NCBI GenBank assembly: GCA_050945915.1
Contig: JBMNTV010000073.1
Location: forward strand, 1 to 7,973
Length of the DNA stretch: 7,973 nt
Reading direction: 5' to 3'
Origin: CALNBC01 sp050945915
Lineage (GTDB): Bacteria > Bacillota > Clostridia > Christensenellales > CALWSW01
The notes under the pieces were generated by a model, which ran no database searches, was not told the DNA's origin, and worked only from the letters and a program-made list of their open reading frames with translations. Both the position numbers and the translations under genes were made by a program. Every line of letters begins with the position of its first letter. The stretch's first letter is position 1. Of this stretch, positions 1 to 7,228 are shown one piece after another.

Positions 1-801
1 GTTCTCCTCCGCCCAGCGCAGCGCGGCCAGCAGCCCGTGGAAGGAGGGCTCGTTGCCCGTTCCCGCCTCCAGCCGCAGGGGCATGGCTTCGGGCATGGTA
101 TCCATATCGCTGTGGATGCCGGTGCCGCCCACGAGATGGGGCGCAAGCTCCAGCCCCGGTCGCACCCACAGCCCGCCGGTACCCTGGGGGCCGAGCAGAT
201 ACTTGTGCCCCGTGAAGGCCACCATATCCACCCCCCAGCTTTCCGCGCTCAGGGGAATCCAGCCCAGGGTCTGAGAAGCGTCCAGTAAAACCGCAGCGCC
301 CGCCGCCTTTGCCGCCCTTGTTAAGGCGCCAGCATCGTTCACCGCGCCGGTGACGTTGGACGCATGGGTCAAAACCGCTAAACGGGGACGGTATTTGGAA
401 AGCGCTTCCCGCCATGCATCCAGCGGGACGCGGCCCGTTTCGTCCGTGTCGAGATACACCACCCTGATGCCCGCTTTGCCCGTCAGCGCATGAAGCGGGC
501 GAATGACGCTGTTGTGTTCCGCTTTTGTGGTGATCACCACATCCCCCTGGGAAAGGGGAAAGCCTAAAATCGCCGCATTCAATGCCCAGGTGGCATTGGG
601 CCCCAGGGCGATGCGGTTCGGGTCCATGACGCCCAGCCGGGCGGCGAGTTTTGCGCGCACTGCGGAAAAGACGTCGAATCTCTCCACCCCGCCGCGGTGC
701 ATCGCCCCGGGCAGCTCGGTGAGCGCTCGGGCCACAGCTTCTACCACGCAGGGGGGTTTGGGCCAGCTTGTGGCGGCGTTGTTCATGTAGATCAGGCTCA
801 T
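1..801 (-). CDS. Class V aminotransferase / cysteine desulfurase-like protein, 3' end off window
   Basis: The reading frame is open from ATG at 801 to the left edge, giving 267 residues without a stop. It is a PLP-dependent fold-type I enzyme of the NifS/CsdA-like class V family. Visible marks are the N-terminal NNAATSWPKPP (7-17), EHN with the PLP-stacking His (95-97), ASNVTG (147-152), LLDASQTLG with the PLP-contacting Asp174 and Gln177, TGHKYLLGPQGTG with Schiff-base Lys200, and EAGTGN (245-250). HRGG near residue 35 and the GGTG...RLEAGTGN layout resemble the EF2568-type cysteine desulfurase subfamily seen beside molybdenum hydroxylase genes (recalled). Family members are about 380 residues, so roughly 110 are missing, including the region that would carry the catalytic Cys; desulfurase activity cannot be judged. 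The start overlaps the stop of the preceding gene as ATGA and has an AAAGGGG ribosome site, so translation is probably coupled. Inferred role: sulfur supply to the Mo cofactor. Confidence 0.93.
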   Translation of the reverse strand, partial: MSLIYMNNAATSWPKPPCVVEAVARALTELPGAMHRGGVERFDVFSAVRAKLAARLGVMDPNRIALGPNATWALNAAILGFPLSQGDVVITTKAEHNSVIRPLHALTGKAGIRVVYLDTDETGRVPLDAWREALSKYRPRLAVLTHASNVTGAVNDAGALTRAAKAAGAAVLLDASQTLGWIPLSAESWGVDMVAFTGHKYLLGPQGTGGLWVRPGLELAPHLVGGTGIHSDMDTMPEAMPLRLEAGTGNEPSFHGLLAALRWAEEN

Positions 802-1223
802 AGCACACCCCTTTCACCCAGCAGTTCCAAGCATTTCTCGAAAGCGTCCTGCATCAGGCCGGGGCAGCGCTGAATGCGGTTTTTCGGGTCCCCGGCCAGG
901 ATGGCCTTGCAGGCGTGACCGCCGTATTCTTCCGTGTACTCTTTGAACCACGCGATGAACTCCGCGGTCATTGCACGAAAATTGGGATGCTCCAGTTCGT
1001 CAGGTTCGCCCTTGCCCGCAAAATAAGAAAGCAGGCAGCATCCGCCGCTTAAGGCGCCGCAAACATCCCCCGTCGTAAACCCCAGCCCCTCGCTCAGCCC
1101 GCCCATGGCGCGAACCAGGTCCGGATTCTCCTTGCCTTCCGCCTCCAAAGCCAGAATCATCATGATCTGCGCGCAGAAAAAACCCTGCCTGGCAAGCTCC
1201 AGCATCCTGTCAAAAAGGTCCAT
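798..1223 (-). CDS. C-GCAxxG-C-C family (putative redox) protein, DVU_1555-like
   Basis: This 141-residue soluble protein carries the pattern that names the C-GCAxxG-C-C family: Cys17 in QGFFCAQ, then GDVCGALSGGCC with Cys55, Cys62 and Cys63, then Cys105 and Cys120. The Gly-rich stretch GGLSEGLGF (41-49) before the CGA motif is also typical. The biochemical function of the family is unknown; the conserved cysteines suggest metal or cluster binding or thiol chemistry, which is inference. No signal peptide or membrane segment is visible. It starts 6 bases after the methyltransferase stop, with AAAGGA about 11 bases before the ATG, and its stop overlaps the aminotransferase start by 4 bases. From memory, a subfamily of this protein (DVU_1555 type) occurs in aldehyde oxidoreductase loci between the methyltransferase and the aminotransferase, as here. 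Confidence 0.93.
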   Translation of the reverse strand: MDLFDRMLELARQGFFCAQIMMILALEAEGKENPDLVRAMGGLSEGLGFTTGDVCGALSGGCCLLSYFAGKGEPDELEHPNFRAMTAEFIAWFKEYTEEYGGHACKAILAGDPKNRIQRCPGLMQDAFEKCLELLGERGVL

Positions 1224-1229
1224 CCCGAG

Positions 1230-1751
1230 TCACGTCCTTTCGCATACAACAAGATAGTAGCCGCATGGTCTGCCCCTGGCGCAGCCGCAATACTGCTCTG
1301 CAGTGCCCCTCCAGATGCACTCAATGTAGTACTTCTTCCATTCTTTGGTTTCATCCGCAAAGGCGAGAACGCGAAATCCCGCCTCCTTTAAGCATTTCTT
1401 TGCTTCTTCCCGGGTGCCGAAATAAACGTCGGAAAGCAGGAGCTTGCCACCCTTTTTGAGCAGTCGAAAAGCCTCTGAAAGCGCTTTTTTTGGATTGCCG
1501 GACACGAAAAACGCGCATTCGGACAACACCGCGTCAAAACTGCCGTCCGAAAAAGGACAATGAAGAAAATCGCCGGCGATGGCGCCGTTTTTCCCCGCCT
1601 TGTCGATCCCGACAGCGTCAAACCCGAGATCGCGAAGGAGCTTGAGGGTCGCGCCCTCCCCTGCCCCCATGTCCAAAATGCGGCAGGGCGTCAAGTCCGC
1701 CAGCGCAAGCAGGCGCTTTGTCTGGGCTTCTCCTCCCGGATGGTGTGTCAT
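1230..1751 (-). CDS. SAM-dependent class I methyltransferase, DVU_1556-like
   Basis: This 173-residue Rossmann-type methyltransferase has motif I as ILDMGAGEG (25-33), an acidic residue after strand 2 in GID (48-50), the acidic-loop segment AGDFLHCPFSDGSFDAVLSEC (59-79), and a post-motif strand GGKLLLSDVYF (101-111). I chose ATG at 1751, with AAAGGG six to seven bases upstream, rather than an ATG at 1862. The longer form would overlap the preceding gene by about 65 bases and add a Trp/Arg-rich stretch unlike a protein domain. Its HPGG...TKRLL opening also matches the start I recall for this family. The C-terminus is cysteine-rich (145, 155, 157, 163, 170), unusual for a small-molecule methyltransferase, and could hold a metal or thiol substrate. 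The substrate is unknown. The position inside the mop-linked operon suggests a role in cofactor or enzyme maturation, but nothing in the sequence proves it. Confidence 0.9.
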   Translation of the reverse strand: MTHHPGGEAQTKRLLALADLTPCRILDMGAGEGATLKLLRDLGFDAVGIDKAGKNGAIAGDFLHCPFSDGSFDAVLSECAFFVSGNPKKALSEAFRLLKKGGKLLLSDVYFGTREEAKKCLKEAGFRVLAFADETKEWKKYYIECIWRGTAEQYCGCARGRPCGYYLVVCERT

Positions 1752-1797
1752 TTGGTTTCCCTTTGGGTCGCTATGGTAAAAATCGCCGCTAAGGCCC

Positions 1798-2019
1798 TTA
1801 TTTGTCCTCCAAAGCCCGTTCCACCGCCAGGACTTTGCCCAATGCCAAATCCTCCGGCACATAAATGAAGCCGCAATTCGGGCACACAGGCAGCTCCACG
1901 GGAAAGGCGTTGTCCAGATAGCTGAAGGTGGCGGAACCCTTCACCAGGGATACCTTGCATTTGTTGCAGATGAGCTTCCCCAGGGGGTCCACCGTGTAAT
2001 AAGTCTTGTTCTGAGCCAT
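1798..2019 (-). CDS. Small CxxC/CxxC redox or zinc-ribbon protein, DVU_1557-like
   Basis: This 73-residue cytoplasmic protein has two CxxC knuckles, CNKC (18-21) and CPNC (46-49), separated by 24 residues. That layout fits a rubredoxin-like iron site or a structural zinc ribbon. The tail PEDLALGK...VERALEDK closely resembles what I remember of the DVU_1557 redox-protein family found beside aldehyde oxidoreductase genes. I place the start at ATG 2019: a GAGGG ribosome site lies 5 bases upstream and overlaps the TGA stop of the preceding gene. An in-frame GTG at 2031 would add four residues and overlap that stop, but has no better ribosome site. Whether it binds Fe or Zn cannot be told from sequence. 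As partner of the large Fe-S protein encoded just upstream, it may act as an electron carrier or assembly factor (inference). Confidence 0.9.
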   Translation of the reverse strand: MAQNKTYYTVDPLGKLICNKCKVSLVKGSATFSYLDNAFPVELPVCPNCGFIYVPEDLALGKVLAVERALEDK

Positions 2020-2024
2020 GATTT

Positions 2025-2029
2025 CCCTC
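2025..2029 (-). promoter_or_regulatory. Ribosome binding site deciding the start of the 73-residue protein
   Basis: GAGGG on the minus strand lies 5 bases before ATG 2019 and shares bases with the TGA stop of the upstream gene. This favours ATG 2019 over the in-frame GTG at 2031 and suggests translational coupling between the two genes. Confidence 0.6.
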
Positions 2030-4307
2030 ACTTGACGATCATGCGGTGGCTGTATGCCCCCCGGATGACGTAGCCTCCGTCTTTTTCTTCGAATTTCACC
2101 CAGAAGGTGACGTTGCCGATGCGGTGGCGGGTGATCAGAAGGTCGGTTTCGCTGTCCAGTATCGCGTCGCCGGTTTCCCGGTATGCCTGCATGACTGCGT
2201 ACACATCCGAATCCAGGATCATGCGGTCATCCATCTGAAGGCGGGCTTCTTCGGTGATTGTCAGCGTAAAGCCCCAGTCCTTTTCCATCGCGTCCTCACC
2301 CCACAGTTCTTTCAAAAGGCGGTTTTTGAGCGAAAGGCGGTTGCGACGCTTTTCGCTGATGTCCGGCGGCGCGCCCGCCGGCGGGCCGTAAACCAGTTCC
2401 AGAATGTGCGCAGAATCATGCCCTTCCCGGGCAAATCGGTCCCTGCACGCCATGCAATAGGTAAGGAAGGGCGCATCCGAGCGCGCAACACAGGATTGGG
2501 CGAACTCCTGCGCCACCTCCCGGTTGGCGTAACTGACCAGGCCGCCGTAGCCGCAGCAGGGGCTTTTGTCCCCCGAGTACGCGGTTTCGATCAACTTCAA
2601 GCCGAGGCTTTTTGCCAGGTCCCGCACCGCTTTTTGGGTTTTTCCGTTTCCCCTGGCGCCGCAGGAATCGTGCATCGCCACGGTTTGATGCGCACCTTTT
2701 GCGTCGGGCAGGCCGATTTGATTCAAAATGTCCCAAATGCCCAGGGCTTCTTTTCCGAGGATCTTTTCCAGCGTTTTTTGGCAGGTGGGGCAACCAGCGA
2801 TGATCTGCGGCTCGCCGAATTGGGCTATTTCGCCCTTCAAGTCGTCGCAAGTTCTGCCAAACAGCTCGTACCGCCCCGCCCAGTCCGCAATCGCCCCGCA
2901 GCACCCCAGGATCAGGGCAACGCCGCCGTCCAACCGGTTGCAAAGGTCCTCATACGCCCTCTTCACCGTTTCCGGCGCGATGGCCCCCGCCTGGCAGCCG
3001 GGGAAAAAGACGTATCGGCAGGTTTCAAACCCCGGTTGCGGCTTCGAAAGAAATGCTTCGCCGTTGGAAAACAACATGTCCTGCAGGGCGAATTCGTGGG
3101 GGGCGAGGGGCATTTTACCGGTTGAGACCATGTTTTCCCGGGCGATGTGGCAGACGCTCGCCATGTCGTACCCAAAGGGGCAGGTGACGGAGCACTGGCC
3201 GCAGAGGGCGCAGGAATTGATGGGCTTGTTCATCATGTGGTCGCCCATGATGATGCTGACGTTGTTGTAAATCTCCCTGGTCAACTGACGGGGGAATTTC
3301 TTGTAATGCCGCAAATACGCGCAGCCCTTCGCACACTCCTGGCAACTGCACTCGATACAGCGACTCGCCTCCTGCTTTGCTTCCTCGGCGCTGTATCCGC
3401 TGCCTTCCGGGACGCGGCGGGAGGGCTCCACCCCTTCCATATTGGTATACAACCTGCTTTTGACCGCCCCTTCCACCCCGCGGGCTGTGGCGGGGTCCAT
3501 GTTCTGGGCCAGCCTGTCCACGGATATGGCGGCGCGCTTGGCGTCAAACAAGGAACGAAGTACACCCGAAGTTTCCGCAGTCGGGGCGATAATCCCCCAT
3601 GCGGGCAAGACCAGGGTCACCCCGTCCGGCTCCCCCTTGGGGTCCAACATCTTTGCAAAGGCCCGGGAGGCGCACAGAATATCAAAGCCTTCCCGCCGCT
3701 CTTCAAAAAACGCGGCGGTCAGCTCTGTATTGTACTTCAGCGCAATGTCAAAACGATCCAGACGCTCCGCCTCGGCGGCAGCCTCCGCTTCGGTCAAAAA
3801 GGGCGCGCAGGAATCGATGATGGCTGCCGCTTCCCCTTCCTCACAGAAAAAGGAAACGGGATATGCCTTGTTTGCCAGTTCGCCGGCGAGGGCAAGGGAA
3901 AACAGATCCGCGCCGAAGATGGCGACGGTTTTTCTCTTTTTCATCTTGAGCATGCCGCGGCCGGACTTCGCCGTGCCCAGCGCCATGCAGGCCCGCTCCA
4001 GTGCGCCAATACCGATGCCTTCCCCCATTTCCGCCAATCGGCAAGCCTGTTCACAAGGGGCTTCGCAGCCCCGGGAAAGGATGAAGGGAAAGGGCGCGAT
4101 CCGCTCAAGCTGGGCCCGGGCGCCGGTATAATCGCCCTCCTTCATGGATTTGACGAAAGCCCTGGCGTCCAGTTTCAGCGGGCAGGCGGCGGCGCAGAAG
4201 GCCGGTTCGTCCCGGATGCAGACGTTTTCCCTGTCCTCCAGCTCCTGCTTTGAGAACATCTGCTTCTGCCTGTATACCCTTGTGGAGCGTTCCTCGAAAT
4301 CTTTCAT
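2028..4307 (-). CDS. Multi-cluster Fe-S protein: dicluster N-terminus, decayed Rossmann domain, two CCG domains (DVU_1558-like)
   Basis: This 759-residue cytoplasmic protein has several parts. Residues 30-89 form a GltD/DPYD-like dicluster region (Cys30, 38, 42 before Pro, and Cys81, 85, 89). Residues 126-268 are a Rossmann-like segment in which the usual GxGxxG reads GADLFS (132-137) and no GD flavin motif is seen. Residues 317-329 hold five cysteines. Residues 366-376 hold CALCGQCSVTCP, a [4Fe-4S] site. Two full CCG domains follow: Cys438, Cys469-470, Cys506/509, and Cys549, Cys584-585, Cys618/621, as in HdrB or GlpC. Residues about 675-759 are a separate C-terminal domain of unknown function ending in AYSHRMIVK. 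I recall the family as pyridine nucleotide-disulfide oxidoreductase/dicluster-binding protein. It is probably an electron-transfer partner of the aldehyde oxidoreductase, but its apparent loss of flavin binding makes a plain NAD(P)H oxidoreductase role unlikely. The start has GAGGT 7 bases upstream. Confidence 0.92.
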   Translation of the reverse strand: MKDFEERSTRVYRQKQMFSKQELEDRENVCIRDEPAFCAAACPLKLDARAFVKSMKEGDYTGARAQLERIAPFPFILSRGCEAPCEQACRLAEMGEGIGIGALERACMALGTAKSGRGMLKMKKRKTVAIFGADLFSLALAGELANKAYPVSFFCEEGEAAAIIDSCAPFLTEAEAAAEAERLDRFDIALKYNTELTAAFFEERREGFDILCASRAFAKMLDPKGEPDGVTLVLPAWGIIAPTAETSGVLRSLFDAKRAAISVDRLAQNMDPATARGVEGAVKSRLYTNMEGVEPSRRVPEGSGYSAEEAKQEASRCIECSCQECAKGCAYLRHYKKFPRQLTREIYNNVSIIMGDHMMNKPINSCALCGQCSVTCPFGYDMASVCHIARENMVSTGKMPLAPHEFALQDMLFSNGEAFLSKPQPGFETCRYVFFPGCQAGAIAPETVKRAYEDLCNRLDGGVALILGCCGAIADWAGRYELFGRTCDDLKGEIAQFGEPQIIAGCPTCQKTLEKILGKEALGIWDILNQIGLPDAKGAHQTVAMHDSCGARGNGKTQKAVRDLAKSLGLKLIETAYSGDKSPCCGYGGLVSYANREVAQEFAQSCVARSDAPFLTYCMACRDRFAREGHDSAHILELVYGPPAGAPPDISEKRRNRLSLKNRLLKELWGEDAMEKDWGFTLTITEEARLQMDDRMILDSDVYAVMQAYRETGDAILDSETDLLITRHRIGNVTFWVKFEEKDGGYVIRGAYSHRMIVK

Positions 4308-4376
4308 GAATCTTACCTCAAGCGAAAATCAAGACAGGGGTCATCCCTAAAATTGTGAATAGTCAAATAGTTGATG

Positions 4377-4406
4377 AATAGAGAGGCGGAAGACCGCCTC
4401 TCTATT
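4377..4406 (-). terminator. 13-bp hairpin after mop (weak terminator or mRNA-end stabiliser)
   Basis: A perfect 13-bp inverted repeat, AATAGAGAGGCGG, with a 4-base loop begins about 31 bases beyond the mop stop codon. On the minus strand it is followed by CATCAAC, so there is no clean U-run. It could cause partial termination, or protect the 3' end of mop mRNA so that the enzyme is made in excess over the downstream genes. It lies in the 130-base gap between mop and the large Fe-S gene; the rest of that gap is AT-rich and shows no convincing promoter. Confidence 0.6.
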
Positions 4407-4437
4407 ATCGCATACAGTTGCATGTTCACGAAAGGGT

Positions 4438-7191
4438 TTACTTTTGGTCCTTCACCTTCTGCAGCGCCTCAAGCACAACATGGGGCAGCGCCGGGACGCG
4501 GGTGATGCGGGCGCCCGTGGCGTTGTAGATGGCGTTCAGAATGGCGGGGTGGGGCGCATCCAACGGGGCCTCGCCGCAGCCGGCGGCTCCATAGGGGCCT
4601 TCGGGACGCGGAGTCTGCAGGTACACGACCTCGATGTCGTCCGGCACGTCGTTGGGGTAGGGGATGCCGCACTTAAGCAGGCTGGTGTGCTTGCTGAGAT
4701 CCTCAAAGTCCTCGGAAAGCGCCAAGCCGATACCCTGCACCAGACCGCCGTAGAAGTTGCCGTCCACCGCGAGCTTGTTCAGGATGGTTCCGCAGTCCGC
4801 CACAGCGGTGAATTTTTCGACCTTGACTTTGCCGGTCTCGGTATCCACCGCCACCTCGGGCAGGAAGATGGTGTACATATAGACCGAGAAGGGCTCGCCC
4901 TGGGAAGTCGCCTGGTCCACCGGATTGGCGGAGCAGTAGGTGGCGACCCAGTTGCCCACATAATGGGTGTCGATGCCTTCGGCCTTCATCTCGTCATAGG
5001 TGCGATAGGTGCCATCCGGCTTCTTCATGGCTGCGACCAGCTTCTCGCAGGCGAGGCGGATGGCGTTGCCCGTCATGACCGCGGAGCGGCTGCCGCCGGC
5101 GGGGCCGGAGTTGGGGGCCAGCTTGGTGTCGTTCATCCGCAGGCGGATCTGCTCGGGCTTGATGCCGGCGGCGCGCAGGGTTTCATGAGCGCTGGACAGG
5201 GTGCCGATGTCCGCCCCCTGGCCGTGGTCCTCCCAGCAGTTGGTGATGGTGACCGTTCCGTCCGGATTCAGGTCCGCCCAGGCCTCGGAGCTGTCCACCC
5301 CGTCCAGACCGCAGCCGTAAACGCCCAGGGAGACGCCGACGCCGTATTTGATCCTGCCGTCACTGGCGGCGTTCTTTTCGGCGACGCGCTTCTTGGCGGC
5401 TTCATAATACGGGCGGGCGAGCTTGAAGAGCTCCTCCTCGCAGTAGACATCCGGCGGGAAGCCCGTGGGGGTGGTGGAATTCTCGGACGCCTTGTAGCAG
5501 TTCATCTCGCGGAAGTCGAAGGGGTCGATGCCCATCTTGGCGGCGAGCATATCCATGGCGATGTCGCTGCCCATGAAGGCCTGGGGCGAGCCGTACGCAC
5601 GGAAGGCGGAACCCCACGCGTGGTTGGTGAACACCGTGGTGTTCTTGTTCCGGATGGAGGGAATGTGGTACCCTGCGCCCACGAACTGGGAGAGGCGGTG
5701 GGTCAACAGATCGCCAAACTCGGAGTACGGGCCGTGGTCGATGTAGTTGTCCCCCCAAAGGGCCAGCAGCTTGCCGTTTTCGTCCGCCGCCAGCTTGATG
5801 TGCATATGGCCGGGGCTGCGCTTGCCGGTGTAGGTGATGGACTGGTACATATTGAAGTTCAGCGATACCGGACGCTGGCACACCAGAGCCGCCACGCCGA
5901 GGATCGCCTCGTTGGTGGGGGAGAACTTGTACCCGAAGGTGCCGCCCGCGTTGTTCTGCACGAGACGGAGTTTTTCCATAGAAACGCCGATGCCCTCCGC
6001 GATCATGGGCATGTGCAGGTGGATGCCGATGCTCTTGGAGTGGATGGTCAGCATGCCGTCCTCGTCGATGTAGGCAAAGCCGTTGTCCGGCTCCAGATAG
6101 AGGTGCGGCTGGCGGGAGCAGTAGCTCTCGACCTCCACCACGTTGGGGGCGCTGTCCCAGTCAAATTCCGGTCCTTTGATGCAGTTGGTCACGAAATAGT
6201 CGTTGGGCACGCCGGGATGGATCTCGATGGCGTCGGGCGCCAGGGCTTCCGGAGCGCTCATATAGGCGGGCAGGATTTCAAGATCCACCTTGACGGCCTT
6301 GGCCGCCTCGCGGGCGTGCTCCTCGGTATCCGCCGCCACGATGGCGATGGCGTCGCCGTATTGGAAGACCTTCTCGTCGCACAGGATCGGGCGGTCCCAC
6401 CCGTCGCACTTGTTGTTCAGCGGCAGCATGACGAGACCGTTGATGCGGTTCTTTCCGGGAACGTCCTTCGCGGTGATGATCTTGAATACGCCGGGCATCT
6501 TTTCCGCCTCGGAAGTGTCCACGCCCTTGATGATGGCGTGGGAAACCTCTGCCTGGACGAGGGCAAGGCGCAACGTGCTATCGGGCATGCGCAAGGCGAC
6601 ATCCGCGCCGTAATCCCAAGTGCCGGTAACCTTCGCCGCGGCAGAGGGGCGGACGTAGGTCGTGCCGGTGATGCGGTTGTCCGTCGGCATAAAGACCAGA
6701 TCTTCCTTGGTCATTTCGCCGCGCAGGACCTTGGCGGCGGCCATGGTGGCGTCGATCAGGGGCTTGTATCCCGTGCAGCGGCAGAGGTTGCGGTTCCGGT
6801 GGAACCAATCCCGTACCTCTTCCCGGGTGGGATCGGGGTTCCTTTCCAAAAGCGCCTTCGCGCTCATGATGAACCCGGGGCTGCAGAAGCCGCACTGGGC
6901 GCAGCCATAGGCCATCCACGCCACCTGGAGGGGATGCAGGTCGTCGATGGTGCCCACGCCCTCGATGGTGGTGATCTCGGAAAAGTCTTCGACCTTGCTG
7001 ATCTTGGTGACGCAGGATCTGGTGACCTTGCCGTTCACAATGACGTTGCAGGCGCCGCAGTGCCCTTCGCCGCAACCGATTTTGCAGCCGGTGAGCAGCA
7101 TGCGCTCGCGCAAAATGGTGGCCAGGGACTCGTTGCCTTCGACGATCAGTGTGCGTTCAACTCCGTTGATCTTCAGAACTTTCTTAATCAT
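4438..7191 (-). CDS. mop: Molybdopterin-dependent aldehyde oxidoreductase (MOP, xanthine oxidase family)
   Basis: This 917-residue enzyme should oxidise aldehydes to carboxylates with water as oxygen donor, using a Mo-pyranopterin cytosine dinucleotide and two [2Fe-2S] clusters. It closely resembles the Desulfovibrio gigas MOP (907 residues, recalled). The plant-type ferredoxin domain has Cys40, 45, 48 and 60; the helical second domain has Cys100, 103, 137 and 139, at the same numbers as in D. gigas. Mo-domain marks are GGTFGYKFSPT (416-426), AFRAYGSPQ (529-537), EDHGQGADIG (654-663), SGPAGGSR (695-702) and GCGE with the catalytic Glu874. There is no FAD domain, as expected for MOP, and no signal peptide. 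The start at 7191 is set by AAGGAGG six bases upstream; an earlier in-frame ATG at 7227 adds a basic 12-residue stretch lacking in the family. It is the first gene of the minus-strand unit. AFRAYGSPQ replaces AFRGYGAPQ of D. gigas next to the Mo site. Substrate preference cannot be read off. Confidence 0.97.
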   Translation of the reverse strand: MIKKVLKINGVERTLIVEGNESLATILRERMLLTGCKIGCGEGHCGACNVIVNGKVTRSCVTKISKVEDFSEITTIEGVGTIDDLHPLQVAWMAYGCAQCGFCSPGFIMSAKALLERNPDPTREEVRDWFHRNRNLCRCTGYKPLIDATMAAAKVLRGEMTKEDLVFMPTDNRITGTTYVRPSAAAKVTGTWDYGADVALRMPDSTLRLALVQAEVSHAIIKGVDTSEAEKMPGVFKIITAKDVPGKNRINGLVMLPLNNKCDGWDRPILCDEKVFQYGDAIAIVAADTEEHAREAAKAVKVDLEILPAYMSAPEALAPDAIEIHPGVPNDYFVTNCIKGPEFDWDSAPNVVEVESYCSRQPHLYLEPDNGFAYIDEDGMLTIHSKSIGIHLHMPMIAEGIGVSMEKLRLVQNNAGGTFGYKFSPTNEAILGVAALVCQRPVSLNFNMYQSITYTGKRSPGHMHIKLAADENGKLLALWGDNYIDHGPYSEFGDLLTHRLSQFVGAGYHIPSIRNKNTTVFTNHAWGSAFRAYGSPQAFMGSDIAMDMLAAKMGIDPFDFREMNCYKASENSTTPTGFPPDVYCEEELFKLARPYYEAAKKRVAEKNAASDGRIKYGVGVSLGVYGCGLDGVDSSEAWADLNPDGTVTITNCWEDHGQGADIGTLSSAHETLRAAGIKPEQIRLRMNDTKLAPNSGPAGGSRSAVMTGNAIRLACEKLVAAMKKPDGTYRTYDEMKAEGIDTHYVGNWVATYCSANPVDQATSQGEPFSVYMYTIFLPEVAVDTETGKVKVEKFTAVADCGTILNKLAVDGNFYGGLVQGIGLALSEDFEDLSKHTSLLKCGIPYPNDVPDDIEVVYLQTPRPEGPYGAAGCGEAPLDAPHPAILNAIYNATGARITRVPALPHVVLEALQKVKDQK

Positions 7192-7197
7192 AGGCGT

Positions 7198-7204
7198 CCT
7201 CCTT
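7198..7204 (-). promoter_or_regulatory. Ribosome binding site of mop
   Basis: A full-consensus AAGGAGG on the minus strand, 6 bases before ATG 7191. It settles the mop start against the in-frame ATG at 7227 and implies high translation of the enzyme. Confidence 0.85.
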
Positions 7205-7228
7205 AAAGTCTTGGTTCGCGCCGTCAAA

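Noticed and set aside
1752..1862. Longer methyltransferase start at 1862
   Set aside because: It would overlap the preceding gene and add a Trp/Arg-rich shadow stretch; ATG 1751 has a good ribosome site and matches the family start.
2046..4253. Long plus-strand frames (359 and 368 codons) opposite the Fe-S protein
   Set aside because: Antisense shadows with Arg/Ala/Gly-rich composition and no recognisable domain; the minus-strand frame keeps all its Fe-S motifs.
4361..4366. TTGACT -35-like element on the minus strand before the large Fe-S gene
   Set aside because: No acceptable -10 lies 16-18 bases downstream, so I do not call a promoter.
4438..7191. Selenium-dependent xanthine dehydrogenase instead of MOP
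   Set aside because: The two-domain [2Fe-2S] N-terminus fused to the Mo domain, the residue numbering and the motifs match MOP directly, and no in-frame TGA (selenocysteine) occurs.
4444..7206. A 920-codon open frame on the plus strand opposite mop
   Set aside because: It is a shadow caused by GC-rich codon use in mop. The product is low-complexity, rich in Gly, Val, Ala, His and Asp, with no family motifs, while the minus strand has every MOP motif.
7192..7227. Longer mop start at 7227
   Set aside because: The added 12 residues are basic and absent from the family, and the consensus ribosome site points to ATG 7191.
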